This document shows, in pieces, positions 1-10,498 of a stretch of 64,000 nt of DNA. Origin of the DNA: Branchipolynoe longqiensis (lineage: Eukaryota > Annelida > Polychaeta > Phyllodocida > Polynoidae). Position 1 is the first letter of the stretch, and every line of letters starts with the position of its first letter. The notes beneath the pieces were generated by a model. It was not told the origin of the DNA and searched no databases. It worked only from the letters and a program-made list of their open reading frames with translations. The translations under genes were made by a program, and so were the position numbers. The stretch lies in NCBI GenBank assembly GCA_030323885.1, contig CM059199.1:77410781-77474780 (forward strand), in the 5' to 3' direction.

Positions 1-309
1 TCACCATTGCTGTGGTTGTTGTTTGTATGAAGGTTGCAGTCTGGTCTCACCATTGACATGGTTGTTGTTTGTATGAAGGTTGCAGTCTGGTCTCACCATT
101 GGCATGGTTGTTGTTTGTATGAAGGTTGCAGTCTGGTCTCACCATTGACATGGTTGTTGTTTGTATGAAGGTTACAGTCTGGTCTTACCACTGACATGGT
201 TGTTGTTTGTATGAAGGTTACAGTCTGGTCTTACCACTGACATGGTTGTTGTTTGTATGAAGGTTACAGTCTGTTATCACCATTGACGTAGTTGTTGTTT
301 GTATGAAGG
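1..309. repeat. 46-bp satellite, left block
   Basis: About seven tandem copies of a 46-bp unit with the constant core TGGTTGTTGTTTGTATGAAG and variable positions (TTGCAG or TTACAG; GACATGG, GACGTAG or GCTGTGG). The array is cut at 309 by the LTR element and resumes at 3798 in the same register, so both blocks were one array before the insertion. Confidence 0.95.
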
Positions 310-373
310 TGTAATGGCGTTGTAGTCTCCGCTGCTACCGCGTGATAGTAGAGCTCATGTTCAGACTACTACA
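310..373 (-). repeat. 3' LTR, internally deleted (64 bp)
   Basis: It starts TGTAATGG and ends ACTACTACA on the plus strand, matching both ends of the 333-bp LTR at 3465-3797 but lacking about 270 bp between them. The breakpoint follows TGTAATGG, a word that also occurs inside the long LTR at 3720, so recombination between short repeats probably removed the middle. Confidence 0.85.
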
Positions 374-384
374 CTGCCCCCCTT
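374..384 (-). other. Polypurine tract (plus-strand primer)
   Basis: On the minus strand this reads AAGGGGGGCAG immediately before the 3' LTR, the expected position for plus-strand priming. Just beyond it, 386-422 forms an imperfect hairpin with arms of about 17 bp (GTCTCACCGGTTGCAG against CTGCAAACCGATGAGA). Confidence 0.75.
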
Positions 385-1744
385 AGAGTCTCACCGGTTG
401 CAGACTGCAAACCGATGAGAATCGAGAAATGATAGAAGTCAACATGAGAACTAACTTGAAAGGGAGAGAAGCCTTACAAAGCTATGTATCCTTATGCGCA
501 ATTCCTAGACCTGCCTGCAGCGAAATAGCGATATGAATCTAGCTAGCTGCAAGGCAAACATGTCATTAATCTAGGTGAAGAAAGAGTCTTTAAATGAGTC
601 GCACAAAAACGACCTCTCCCAGCCTCTATGTAGTTGGTGTATAGAATGTTTTTTGCTGGGAGAGAATTCATACCCCACAAGTGGAACCCCCTTGACAGAA
701 GAAAGCAGGGAACTGCTATGTCCGCCCCCCACTGCCCCCCATCTCAGGAGAACCGTTAGCGGGGCGCTCTTCCTTCTGCGCGGAGCGGCTCCTCTTGGAG
801 CTTCCTCAGTCCGTCCTCCTTGTGCCCGCGTCGCCTGGCCAGTAGATCACAGACGGTATCACACCGCGGACACGCCACGCCACCGCACCCAGGACCCGTC
901 ACCGAGCTCGGTGACCCGCTCTGGTGCAGAGTGCATGAAAGTAGAAGGGCGGTGTTACTTATAACAATTGAGAAAGTCCCCGCAGATACAACGTTCGGTA
1001 TGCAATACATTTCATAAGAAGCACTGGGTGCCAGCAAGAACCCGGCCTCCTACAAAGTAAATTACACCCATGTGCATCCTCAACTGATCAAACAGGAGCC
1101 GATGCACACGCCGTCTTTCATGTTCTGCCAGAAGCGCTTACTATAGTAGTAATTTTAATTTAAAGAATGCAGTTCAAAAACAAGAGCCAGGGCGACACTG
1201 CATAGGAAAATCTTTTAGTGTGAAATGTACAGCGTCAGCCCACCAACTCCCACACCATCGACCACCTCGTTCCACTGTGATAAATTTAGACGATAATGTT
1301 TCCTAATAGTGTGGAAAAAGGAAGTCAAAACGGGGTGAAAATTGAGGAATATAAGAAAATAATTAAATGTATATATTAAAATTCTCCAACTCCCACTGCA
1401 AAAAAAACCGCAGAACACAAGAAGCTAGGTCCTCCAATCGGGAGAAACTAAGCTCTTCACCACAACATATCACATCAACAATCGCACTGCAAAAAAAAAA
1501 ACATATTTAGATTAAAGCAGTACGATATGCTAATTACATCGTGGCTATCAATGTAAAAAAAACATTAAATATATATATCATATTCACAAACATGCATATA
1601 TACACGGCGGTCTCCACCCCCATCAGGGAGATGAAATATCAAAAATTCTTTATTTATTATTAACGTATTATATATATATTAATAAAAAACTAGAAATTAA
1701 TCACCGCCACAGGGGTGCTGGTCTTTCAATTACCCCCGCGTGAC
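385..1744 (-). other. Non-coding interior of the LTR element
   Basis: Lies between the gag-like frame and the polypurine tract. Open frames here are short and on both strands with no recognisable domain. The part at 1480-1700 is AT-rich with A and TA runs; 720-930 is GC-rich. In an autonomous relative pol would occupy this position, so it probably replaced pol or is a long untranslated region. Confidence 0.5.
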
Positions 1745-2032
1745 ACCCAAAATCCCTCGGACAGGGCATACACCGACTACCTGCACAAGCAGTCAGTCAC
1801 TGTTAGCCTTAACTGCCACCTGTCATCTGATTGTCACGTTCAATCAAGAATCCCTCGGACGAGAGAGATCAACAGCTAACCGCTTTACCAGTCCACTATT
1901 GCTCATCACCCCGTCACCTGTCATCTGAATTTTCCGACGAGACGTCCAAAATCCCTCGAACAGGAGGGAGCGACACCTAACTGCGCGAGCAACTAGTCAT
2001 TGCTCACCTTCCCGCTACTTGTCATCTGGACA
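1745..2032. repeat. Three diverged ~98-bp repeats at the 3' end of the gag-like frame
   Basis: Three copies begin at about 1748, 1846 and 1946 with AATCCCTCGGACAGG or variants and end with CACCTGTCATCTG or variants. The third overlaps the end of the gag-like frame. They suggest local duplication inside the element. Confidence 0.6.
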
Positions 2033-3365
2033 TCCCCGTCTACATCAAGGGGGGCACTCGCTGCGCGGCTGAGCAGGGTCCGATGCGCCGTAGCAGCAGC
2101 AGACACCAAACTAGCCGGCAGTCCGTGCAGCCGATCCTCAATGCTGAAGCTAGTTAGATCTAAGGATCTCAGCGATCCATCCCAGCTCCTGAAGTCTCGG
2201 CGGAAAGCGGCATGAAAGGTCATATCGATATCATTTATGACCTCAGCCTGCCGAGCCCTCTGCTCGCGCGATGCCTCCAACTTGCGCTCGACAATTTTGT
2301 TGTCCTCGACCACACAGTCAAAGTCCGCACCGCGCCTACCCTCAGCCTGGCGTACCAGAGTATCCTGAGTCTGCGCCACAACCGCGTCAAAGCCCTCAAT
2401 GAAGGCTTTGACCAGGCCGTTGACCAACTCAGTGATCCTTGACGTCACGTCCAAACGATTCGCCTCACAGAGACGCTGCATTATGCCGTCCAGCGCGAGT
2501 ACAATACCGTGATCAGCTACCGGGGGCATCGCTACCACCGGCCGCACGACCACAGGACTCGCAGCAGGACAGGCAACTACCGCAGTAGTCCCTACTGGCT
2601 CCCTGACGCCTTCAGCTGAGAGGCGGTTCCCGCCGCGGCCATCACCCGACGCCGCGGAACCTGACCCAATGACACCGGCTGAGAAACCGATGCCACCTGA
2701 ACTGTCGCCGCCGGAGCCGGACCGCGCGCCACCACCGCACTTAACGTGTCAGGTGGCTGCACCGCTGCCAACTTCCGGCGCTTACGACGCCGCCCTTTAC
2801 CACCCTCCTCCACTCCAGCCCCGGCTGTGACTGGCAACTCAGGCCAATCCTTCATGCCCTGAGCTGACGATGGAGGTGGCGGCGGTGGAGGTGGAGGTGG
2901 AGAGGCCGACCTGTCTGACCCCTGATCCCGCTCCAAATTGATAGCAGACCTACCATGAAGCGATACCAGAGACGAGGTGCGCTTCCCTCTCCCCTTACCC
3001 CGGCCGACCTTAGGTTGCCGACCAGAGTCAACTGCGCCACCTACCGCGCCCGGCCGCAGTACCTCCCTCTTCCGAGCCACCGCCCCATGACCTCTTCCCC
3101 GTCTCGCCGAAGATGCCCCGCGACCGGTTATAAACCGCTCGCGACGCAGCTCCGCCGACCCTCTGTCATAGAGGTGCAAGGCGATCAACCTGTGCTGCCG
3201 TGGCAACGCAAGCGTCTCCTTACCTAGGTAGAAGTCCGGGCGCTGCTTATTCGTGAAGGTCACTGCGCGCCGTGACTTGGAGTCAGGATTCCACTGAATC
3301 TCACTGAGCCCCGCCACTACGTCATCCATCATCCGACCGTGGCCCTCCATGAGGTGCGTGATCAT
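1993..3365 (-). pseudogene. Gag-like frame of the LTR element, one frameshift
   Basis: Two consecutive minus-strand frames look like one protein. The first starts at the ATG at 3365 (residues MITHLMEGHGRMMDDVV) and runs about 257 residues to a stop at 2592. It is rich in Arg and Gly, has a long proline run in the middle and a very basic stretch near residue 200. The second, in another frame, is open from about 2640 to 1993 and is acidic and helical (residues such as LVNGLVKAFIEGFDAVV). One frameshift near 2600-2640 would join them. There is no CCHC zinc knuckle, so the Gag role is inferred only from position after the primer-binding site. A different captured protein is possible. Confidence 0.5.
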
Positions 3366-3420
3366 CACACCGCGGCACCTCGTTGCGAAGTATTGTCCAG
3401 TCGTTTTAGACGAAGGACAT

Positions 3421-3463
3421 TGGTGCCGAGACAACCCAGGTTCGAATCCTGGTCACGGCACCA
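3421..3463 (-). other. Primer-binding site with extended tRNA-His-like sequence
   Basis: On the plus strand the segment ends with a tRNA T-arm and acceptor, GGTTCGAATCCTGG then TCACGGCA plus CCA, as in animal tRNA-His (recalled, not searched). On the minus strand it starts TGGTGCCGTGACC one base after the LTR, which is where reverse transcription starts. Similarity to the tRNA continues past the usual 18 nt, back to about 3432. The outer ends TGGTGCCG and CGGCACCA are complementary, so the whole block can fold into a hairpin. There is no D-arm or anticodon arm, so it is not a tRNA gene. Confidence 0.8.
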
Positions 3464-3464
3464 A

Positions 3465-3797
3465 TGTAATGGCCCACGGCCCTCCGACTCTCTCGCTCAC
3501 ACGGAAGAACACCAAGATTCAATCAAGTGTACGCTTCACCCTTGGTTTATTGAACCATCTGCTCTTCACGGCGTCAGTAGTTGTCTGACCCGCCCCCTGA
3601 CTCGCCAGATCCCACATCGACTCTATAGGTGTGTGTGGGGGGGTGGGTCAACCACACGCAGTAGAGGTCAGCCCAGCTAGGGTCTGACCGGTGGTGACCC
3701 GTGCCGCCACCTAGCGCAGTGTAATGGTACTGCGCTGATGGCGTCGTAGTCTCCGCTGCTACCGCGTGATAGTAGAGCTCATGTTCAGACTACTACA
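3465..3797 (-). repeat. 5' LTR (333 bp)
   Basis: Runs from TGTAATGG to ACTACTACA on the plus strand (TGTAGTAGT...CATTACA in element orientation). Its outer 60 bp match the short LTR at 310-373. It should hold the element's promoter and polyadenylation signals, but none is obvious by eye. Confidence 0.85.
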
Positions 3798-5412
3798 AAG
3801 GTTACAATCTGGTATTACCACTGACATGGTTGTTGTTTGTATGAAGGTTCCAGTCTGTTATCACCATTGACGTGGTTGTTGTTTGTATGAAGGTTCCAGT
3901 CTGGTCTCACCATTGACATGGTTGTTGTTTGTATGAAGGTTACAGTCTGTTATCACCATTGCTGTGGTTGTTGTTTGTATGAAGGTTGCAGTCTGGTCTC
4001 ACCATTGACATGGTTGTTGTTTGTATGAAGGTTACAGTCTGGTCTCACCATTGACATGGTTGTTGTTTGTATGAAGGTTACAGTCTGGTCTCACCATTGA
4101 CATGGTTGTTGTTTGTATGAAGGTTACAGTCTGTTATCACCATTGCTGTGGTTGTTGTTTGTATGAAGGTTCCAGTCCGGTCTCACCATTGACGTGGTTG
4201 TTGTTTGTATGAAGGTTGCAGTCTGGTCTCACCATTGACATGGTTGTTGTTTGTATGAAGGTTACAGTCTGGTATCACCATTGACATGGTTGTTGTTTGT
4301 ATGAAGGTTCCAGTCCGGTCTCACCATTGACATGGTTGTTGTTTGTATGAAGGTTACAGTCTGGTCTTACCACTGACGTGGTTGTTGTTTGTATGAAGGT
4401 TCCAGTCTGTTATCACCATTGACGTGGTTGTTGTTTGTATGAAGGTTCCAGTCTGGTCTCACCATTGACATGGTTGTTGTTTGTATGAAGGTTAAAGTCT
4501 GTTATCACCATTGCTGTGGTTGTTGTTTGTATGAAGGTTCCAGTCTGGTCTCACCATTGACATGGTTGTTGTTTGTATGAAGGTTACAGTCTGTTATCAC
4601 CATTGACGTGGTTGTTGTTTGTATGAAGGTTCCAGTCTGGTCTCACCATTGACATGGTTGTTGTTTGTATGAAGGTTACAGTCTGTTATCACCATTGACA
4701 TGGTTGTTGTTTGTATGAAGGTTACAGTCTGGTATCACCATTGACGTGGTTGTTGTTTGTATGAAGGTTCCAGTCTGGTCTCACCATTGACATGGTTGTT
4801 GTTTGTATGAAGGTTACAGTCTGTTATCACCATTGACGTGGTTGTTGTTTGTATGAAGGTTACAATCTGGTATTACCATTGACATGGTTGTTGTTTGTAT
4901 GAAGGTTCCAGTCTGGTCTCACCATTGACATGGTTGTTGTTTGTATGAAGGTTACAGTCTGTTATCACCATTGACGTGGTTGTTGTTTGTATGAAGGTTC
5001 CAGTCTGGTCTCACCATTGACATGGTTGTTGTTTGTATGAAGGTTACAGTCTGTTATCACCATTGACGTGGTTGTTGTTTGTATGAAGGTTCCAGTCTGT
5101 TATCACCATTGACGTGGTTGTTGTTTGTATGAAGGTTCCAGTCTGTTATCACCATTGATGTGGTTGTTGTTTGTATGAAGGTTCCAGTCTGGTCTCACCA
5201 TTGACATGGTTGTTGTTTGTATGAAGGTTACAGTCTGTTATCACCATTGCTGTGGTTGTTGTTTGTATGAAGGTTCCAGTCTGGTATTACCGTTGATGTG
5301 GTTGTTGTTTGTATGAAGGTTGCAGTCTGGTCTCACCACTGACATGGTTGTTGTTTGCATGAAGGTTACAGTCTGTTCTCACCACTGATGTGGTTGTTTT
5401 TATGAAGGTTAA
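3798..5412. repeat. 46-bp satellite, right block
   Basis: About 35 copies of the same 46-bp unit as 1-309. Variants alternate in short runs (GTTACAG/GTTCCAG, ACATGG/ACGTGG, GGTCTC/GTTATC), which suggests duplication of blocks of two or three units. The last unit is degenerate and ends at the TTAA that borders the next element. Confidence 0.95.
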
Positions 5413-5629
5413 AGCTGAGATTCCTTACACGCGGTATGCGGTATGCGGTATGCGGTATGTGAATGCGAATGCGGCAAAAAATCGAAACGCCTTGAAGTCA
5501 ATGGGCTGCAACCCTTACACGCGGTATGCGAATGCGAATGCGAATGCGAATGCGAATGTGAATGCGAATGCGACAACTCGGTCGGTCCCTGTAGCGATCG
5601 GTGCGGCATGCGGCATGCGGCACGGGGGT

Positions 5630-5793
5630 GCGAATAGAAAAGCATCAGTCGCATTTGTCCATTGATATAAGGAGGCGACTGATAATTACGGACAGCCGGG
5701 ACAAGGTGATGCGAATAGAAAAGCATCAGTCGCATTTGTCCATTGATATAAGGCTGGAGTAGGCGACTGATAATCACGGACAGCCGGGAGAAG
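5630..5793. repeat. Direct ~80-bp duplication, each copy a hairpin
   Basis: Two near-identical copies start at GCGAATAGAAAAGCATCAGT (about 5630 and 5711). In each, ATCAGTCGC (5644, 5724) can pair with GCGACTGAT (5675, 5763), leaving a loop of 22 to 30 nt. Confidence 0.8.
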
Positions 5794-5910
5794 GACGGTC
5801 CTAACATGGCTCAGTTGAGCTTGCTCCGAGGGATGTTAGGACCGTCCCAGAGTTTGTTGACCGAAAAGGACGGTCCTAACATGGCTCAGTTTAGGATGTT
5901 AGGACCGTCC
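5793..5910. repeat. Two copies of a perfect 15-bp-arm hairpin
   Basis: GGACGGTCCTAACAT at 5793-5807 pairs with ATGTTAGGACCGTCC at 5833-5847. The same arms recur at 5868-5882 and 5896-5910 with a shorter loop. Both loops begin GGCTCAGTT. They look like two copies of one very small inverted-repeat element, the second with a loop deletion. Confidence 0.85.
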
Positions 5911-6213
5911 CCATGTGATGTACAAAAAGGTACATAGATATAAATGCAATAATTTGGTCATATAGAGTGCAGTAAGGAGTATACTTGTTTATTTTTATTT
6001 TTTAAATATAGCCAGTCGTGTGCCGCATGCCGCATGCCGTGTAGAAGGAATCTTCCCATTCGCATACCGCATGCCGCATGCCGCATGCCGCATGCCGCAT
6101 GCCGCTTACCGCGTGTAAGGAATCCTAGCTTAAGTCGCGGCTGTCGGCTCCCCTTGTACACACACCTGTATATGTGCACAGAGATTTCCCGCGGTCTGTC
6201 CTCCCGGAGCTAC

Positions 6214-6933
6214 ACACCCTCACCACCACGTGGTCTGGCCGCGCTAAATGTCGTACACCCACCCTCACCACCACGTGGTCTGGCCGCGCTAAATGTCGTA
6301 CACTCACCCTCACCACCACGTGTTCTGGCCGCGCTAAATGTCGTACACTCACCCTCACCACTACGTCGTATGGCCGCGCTAAATGTCGTACACTCACCCT
6401 CACCACCATGTCGTCTGCCCGCGCTAAATGTCGTACACCCACCCTCACCACCACGTCGTCTGCCCGCGCTAAATGTCGTACACTCACCCTCACCACTACG
6501 TCGTCTGGCCGCGCTAAATGTCGTACACCCACCCTCACCACCGCGTCGTCTGCCTGCGCTAAATGTCGTACATCCACGCTCACCACCAGGTCGTCTGCCC
6601 GCACTAAATGTCGTACACCCACCCTCACCACCAGGTTGTCTGCCAGCGCTAAATGTCGTACACTCACCCTCACCATGAAGTCGTCTGCCCGCGCTAAATG
6701 TCGTACACCCACCCTCACCACCAAGTCGTCTGCCCGCGCTAAATGTCGTACACCCACCTTCACCACCAGGTCGTCTGCCCGCACTAAATGTCGTACACCC
6801 ACCCTCACCACAAAGTCGTCTGCCCGCGCTAAATGTCGTAAGCCCACCTTCACCACCAGGTCGTCTGCCCACGCTAAATGTCGTACACCCACCCTCACCA
6901 CCAAGTCGTCTGCGCGCGCTAAATGTCGTACAC
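6214..6933. repeat. 45-bp satellite (16 copies)
   Basis: The unit contains CGCGCTAAATGTCGTACAC and ACCCTCACCACC. Because 45 is a multiple of 3 and the unit lacks stops, several frames on both strands stay open for 200-260 codons. All are repeats of one 15-residue word, with no reason to call any of them a gene. Confidence 0.95.
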
Positions 6934-7036
6934 GGGCGCTCTAACACATTTATTGAGTTATACCGCTCGCAGGCCCCTAATTCATCCTGTTAACATCACT
7001 TCCGGTACAAAGGTACCAAGTTAGTTGACACCATTT

Positions 7037-7229
7037 AGCAGCAGACGACATTTAGACACAGCAGACGACATTTAGACACAGCAGACGACATTTAAACACA
7101 GCAGACGACATTTGGACACATCAGACGACATTTAGACTCAGCAGACGACATTTAGACACATCAGACGACATTTAGACACAGCACACTACATTTAGACACG
7201 GCAGACGACATTTAGACACAGCAGACGAC
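7037..7229. repeat. 20-bp satellite (about 10 copies)
   Basis: Unit GCAGACGACATTTAGACACA. The words ACGACATTTAG and GCAGACGAC are reverse complements of CTAAATGTCGT and GTCGTCTGC in the 45-bp satellite upstream, so the two arrays may share an origin in opposite orientation. The 100 bp between them are unique. Confidence 0.95.
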
Positions 7230-7671
7230 AGTACAACACGAGGTCTGGCGCGTTAACAATAACACTGTTGATATTCCGCTCATGTCAACCGTTTGTTTAC
7301 CATCATCTCCTTGACCCCCTGACCCCATGACCCCGACCGTGCCTCCATAGACCGAGTTATGAAGTGAGCAGAAATGATGCAGCATGTCGGGGCGGAGCCT
7401 GCTTTGAGTGTGGTTCATGTCGAGTCGCAAAGCTTGACAGGTATCGCCTGTAGGATGTGCAACACCAATCAGGTTAGATTGGAAATTACATTATCCCACC
7501 TTCATGTTTACAGTTAGGATGAGCATGTGAAAATGGATCACTGCGCAGACTCGAACACGCGTCGCCTTCAATTGCAGACAGAGCTCTGTCCAGGTGAGCT
7601 ACCCGGGAAATAGTCGACACGCAGTTGTGGATGAAGTGTAGAATACAGAATTGTCTGAAGTATGGTGTGTA
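7230..7671. other. Unique spacer between arrays
   Basis: No gene is visible. It contains a tRNA-like segment at 7540-7607 and otherwise unremarkable sequence, with three consecutive TGACCCC-type words near 7312-7336. Confidence 0.5.
7540..7607 (-). repeat. tRNA-like SINE head or tRNA pseudogene
   Basis: On the minus strand TAGCTCACCTGG fits a polymerase III A box and D-arm, and GTGTTCGAGTC about 35 nt later fits a B box and T-loop. The T-stem does not pair and the acceptor ends do not match, so it is not a functional tRNA. A SINE head is the likeliest reading; no tail was recognised. Confidence 0.45.
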
Positions 7672-7945
7672 ATGTACAGTGTGACAGGCAGTGTATCGGG
7701 CACAGTGCGACAGGTACAGGGTGACAGGCACAGTGTGACAGGTACCGTGTGACAGGCACAGTGTGACAGGTACCGTGTGACAGGCACAATGTGACAGGCA
7801 CAGTGTGACAGGCAGTATGTCGGGTACAGTGTGACATGCAGCGGGTCAGGTACAGTGTGACATGCACAGTGTGACAGGCACAGTGTGACAGGCACAGTGT
7901 GACAGGTACAGTGTGACAGGCACAGTGTGACAGGCAGTGTGTCGC
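7672..7945. repeat. 14-bp minisatellite
   Basis: Unit ACAGTGTGACAGGC with C/T changes, about 19 copies. Some units are interrupted (CAGTATGTCGGGT). Confidence 0.9.
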
Positions 7946-7954
7946 ATACAGTGC

Positions 7955-8530
7955 ACCTTTCTCTTTGCCTTTCTGTTCACCCTTCTCTTTGCCTTTCTGT
8001 TCCACATTCTCTTCGACTTTCTTTGTTCCTCTCCATTCACCTTTCTGTTCGCTTCTCTATATAAATGTAAGCCTTTCTGTTGGCCTGATGCTTGCCTGTC
8101 TGGGTTCACCTTTCTGGTAACCTTAGGTTTTCCGTTCTGTTCACTTTTCTGTTCGTCATTGTATTGACTTTCGTGATCAACTTTCTCTGCATCTTTCTTT
8201 TAATCTTCTCTACACCTTTCTCTTCACCTTTCTCTAAACCTTTCTCTACATCTTTCTCTACACCTTTCTCTACCTATTTCTCTACACCTTTCTTGTCACC
8301 TTCTCGTCACATTTCTCTTCATCTTTCCATTCACCTTTCTCCTCACCTTCTTGTCACCTTTCTCTTCACCTTTCTCTTCACCTTGCTCTTCACCCCTCTC
8401 TTCATCTTTCTCGACACTTTATTCGACACCTTTCTTTTCACCTTGTGTTCACCTTTCTCTTCACCCTTCTCTTGACCTATCTCTTAAACTTTCTTTTCAC
8501 ATTCTCTTCACATTTCTCGGTTTCCCTTTC
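7955..8530. repeat. Pyrimidine-rich ~12-bp repeat
   Basis: Degenerate copies of CACCTTTCTCTT, strongly T and C on the plus strand for about 570 bp. The open frames here are Phe/Ser-rich repeats and not convincing proteins. Such a tract can adopt triplex structure. Confidence 0.85.
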
Positions 8531-8734
8531 TCTTCATCCTTCTGCTCCGATAGCAACTGGAGCATGGAGGGTGAGCAAAGTTGTGCTTTCAAGTAGGTTC
8601 CGCACGAATAGTTACTTTAGTGAAATTAGACAGTTATAAAAAAGCAACACTGCTTTCCGATGAGAAGAACTTAACTTTGTCAGGTCTTCTCACTGTATGA
8701 CGTTAATTGTGCGACCCGTGACGTGTCGCAATGC

Positions 8735-9930
8735 CACCTGGTGTTGTGTACAGGTACTGACTGGTCCCACCACCTGGTGCTGTGTACAAATACTGACTGG
8801 TCCCACCACCTGGTGTTGTGCACAGATACTAACTGGTACCACCACCTGGTGTTGTGTACACATACTGACTGGTCCCACCACCTGGTGATGTATACACATA
8901 CTGACTGGTCCCACTACCTGGTGTTGTGCACAGATACTAACTGGTACCACCACCTGGTGTTGTGTACAGATACTGACTGGTCCCACAACCTGGAGCTGTG
9001 TACAAATACTGACTGGTCCCACAGTCTGGTGCTGTTTACACATACTGACTGGTCCCACCACCTGGTGCTGTGTACAGATACTGACTGGTCCCACCACCTA
9101 GTGCTGTGTACACATACTGACTGGTATCACCACCTGGCGCTGTGTACAGATAATGACTGGTCCCACCATCTGGTGATGTGTACACATACTGACTGGTCCC
9201 ACAACCTGGTGCTGTGTACACATACTGACTGGTATCACCACCTGGTGCTGTGTACAGATACTGACTGGTCCCACCACCTGGTGATGTGTACAGATACTGA
9301 CTGGTAACAGCACCTGGTGCTGTGTACACATACTGACTGGTCCCACAACCTGGTGATGTGTACACATACTGACTGGTATCACCACCTGGTGATGCGCACA
9401 CATACTGACTGGTCCCACCACCTGGTGTTGTGCACAAATACTAACTGGTACCACCACCTGGTGCTGTGGACAGATACTGACTGGTCCCACCACCTGGTGA
9501 TGTGTACACATACTGACTGGTCCCACAACCTGGTGATGTGTACAAATACTGACTGGTCCCACCACCTGGTGATGTGTACAGATACTGACTGGTCCCACTA
9601 CCTGGTGTTGTGTACAGATACTGCCTGGTCCCACTAGCTAGTGCTGTGTACAGATACTGACTGGTCCCACCACCTGGTGCTGTGTACAAATACTGACTGG
9701 TCCCACTACCTGGTGTTGTGCACAGATACTAACTGGTACCACCAGCTGGTGTTGTGTACAGATAGTGACTGGTCCCACTGCCTGGTGCTGTTTACAGATA
9801 CTGACTGGTCCCACCACCTGGTGCTGTGTACAGATACTGACTGTTCCCACCACCACCTGGTGCTGTGTACACATAGTGACTGGTACCACCACCTGGTGTT
9901 GGGTACAGATACCTGGTATTGGACAAGTCA
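8735..9930. repeat. 36-bp satellite (about 33 copies)
   Basis: Unit: ACCTGGTGCTGTGTACAGAT then ACTGACTGGTCCCACC. Point variants (GCTG/GTTG/GATG, ACAAAT/ACACAT/ACAGAT) are scattered. Since 36 is a multiple of 3, open frames of 100-190 codons occur on both strands; these are array artefacts. Confidence 0.95.
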
Positions 9931-10498
9931 GTATTAACAATCTTGGGTGTCGGGCTAGTTTACAGTGTCCACATTAAGGGGGCCGAAGTTGATGTGGTAA
10001 CGGTTGAAGTTTATACTAGACACATAACTGAGATTAGTTTCTTTGTTGTGGCTTTACGTCCTAGCAACATCAAGGGTCATATCAGGACATTAGTCGCCGG
10101 ACAGGAAGACGGCCTGGGTGGAGCGCCCAGTGTGTGAGGTCATGGGGTTCAAACTCTGGCCGAGTCAAAGCAACGACGTGTCGCTACAGCCAGGCGGCCC
10201 CATATTACTAGGATTAGGGAAGGAGGGGTGGGGTGGGGGTGGGGGGGGGGGTGGAAGGAGGAAGACCAATTTTCGGTGATTGAAATTTCCCACGGTTAAT
10301 CAAGGATGTAAAAGAAACAACTAAAAAAAACGGAGCGGGTCGGGCGGGCGGGAGCCTGATCCCGCGTTTACCAGCGGAGAGCGCCTTGTCTGGGGGCATT
10401 TAGGCGCCACGTGGGAGTAGACAGGTGGGGGTGGGGGTGGGGGGGGGTGGATGTGTGTCAACACGTGACGCTTAGTCTTGGTGGCCCTGACAGTTTGG
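9931..10498. other. Mostly unique spacer with one SINE head
   Basis: Contains a tRNA-like segment at 10108-10165, G runs at 10220-10260 and 10425-10450, and short GC-rich sequence. No gene is supported. Confidence 0.5.
10108..10165 (+). repeat. tRNA-derived SINE head
   Basis: TGGGTGGAGCGCCC (about 10115) resembles a polymerase III A box, and GGGGTTCAAACTCTGG (10144-10159) a B box and T-arm, at tRNA-like spacing. No tail was recognised, so it is probably a truncated SINE. Confidence 0.5.

Larger units (their letters stand above)
310..3797 (-). mobile_element. Non-autonomous LTR retrotransposon in the 46-bp satellite
   Basis: Read on the minus strand the element runs: 5' LTR (3797 to 3465), one spacer base, primer-binding site (ends 3463), a gag-like frame (3365 to 1993), a long non-coding tract, polypurine tract (384-374), then a shortened 3' LTR (373-310). 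LTR ends are TG...CA. The flanks duplicate AAGG (306-309 and 3798-3801), a 4-bp target duplication as usual for Ty3/Gypsy-like integrases. No protease, reverse transcriptase, RNase H or integrase motif is visible, so mobility would need a helper. The two LTRs differ by a large internal deletion, and a small hairpin (386-422) lies beside the polypurine tract. Structure is seen directly; superfamily is inferred. Confidence 0.88.
5413..6129. mobile_element. Foldback/MITE-like element flanked by TTAA
   Basis: The ends are inverted: GATTCCTTACACGCGGTA at 5418 and its near complement TACCGCGTGTAAGGAATC at 6108-6125. Subterminal ATGCGGC/GCCGCAT heptamers are also inverted between the two ends (5600-5625 against 6022-6112). 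TTAA lies just outside each end (5409-5412 and 6130-6133), the signature of piggyBac-type targets, but the right flank is not satellite, so the TTAA duplication is not proven. No transposase is present. The inside holds GCGAAT hexamer repeats (5460-5570) and four hairpins. Confidence 0.6.

Noticed and set aside
575..964. 129-codon plus-strand frame inside the LTR element
   Set aside because: Antisense to the element, no domain, overlapped by other frames.
3421..3463. Functional tRNA-His gene
   Set aside because: Only T-arm and acceptor with encoded CCA are present, directly beside an LTR; it is a primer-binding site.
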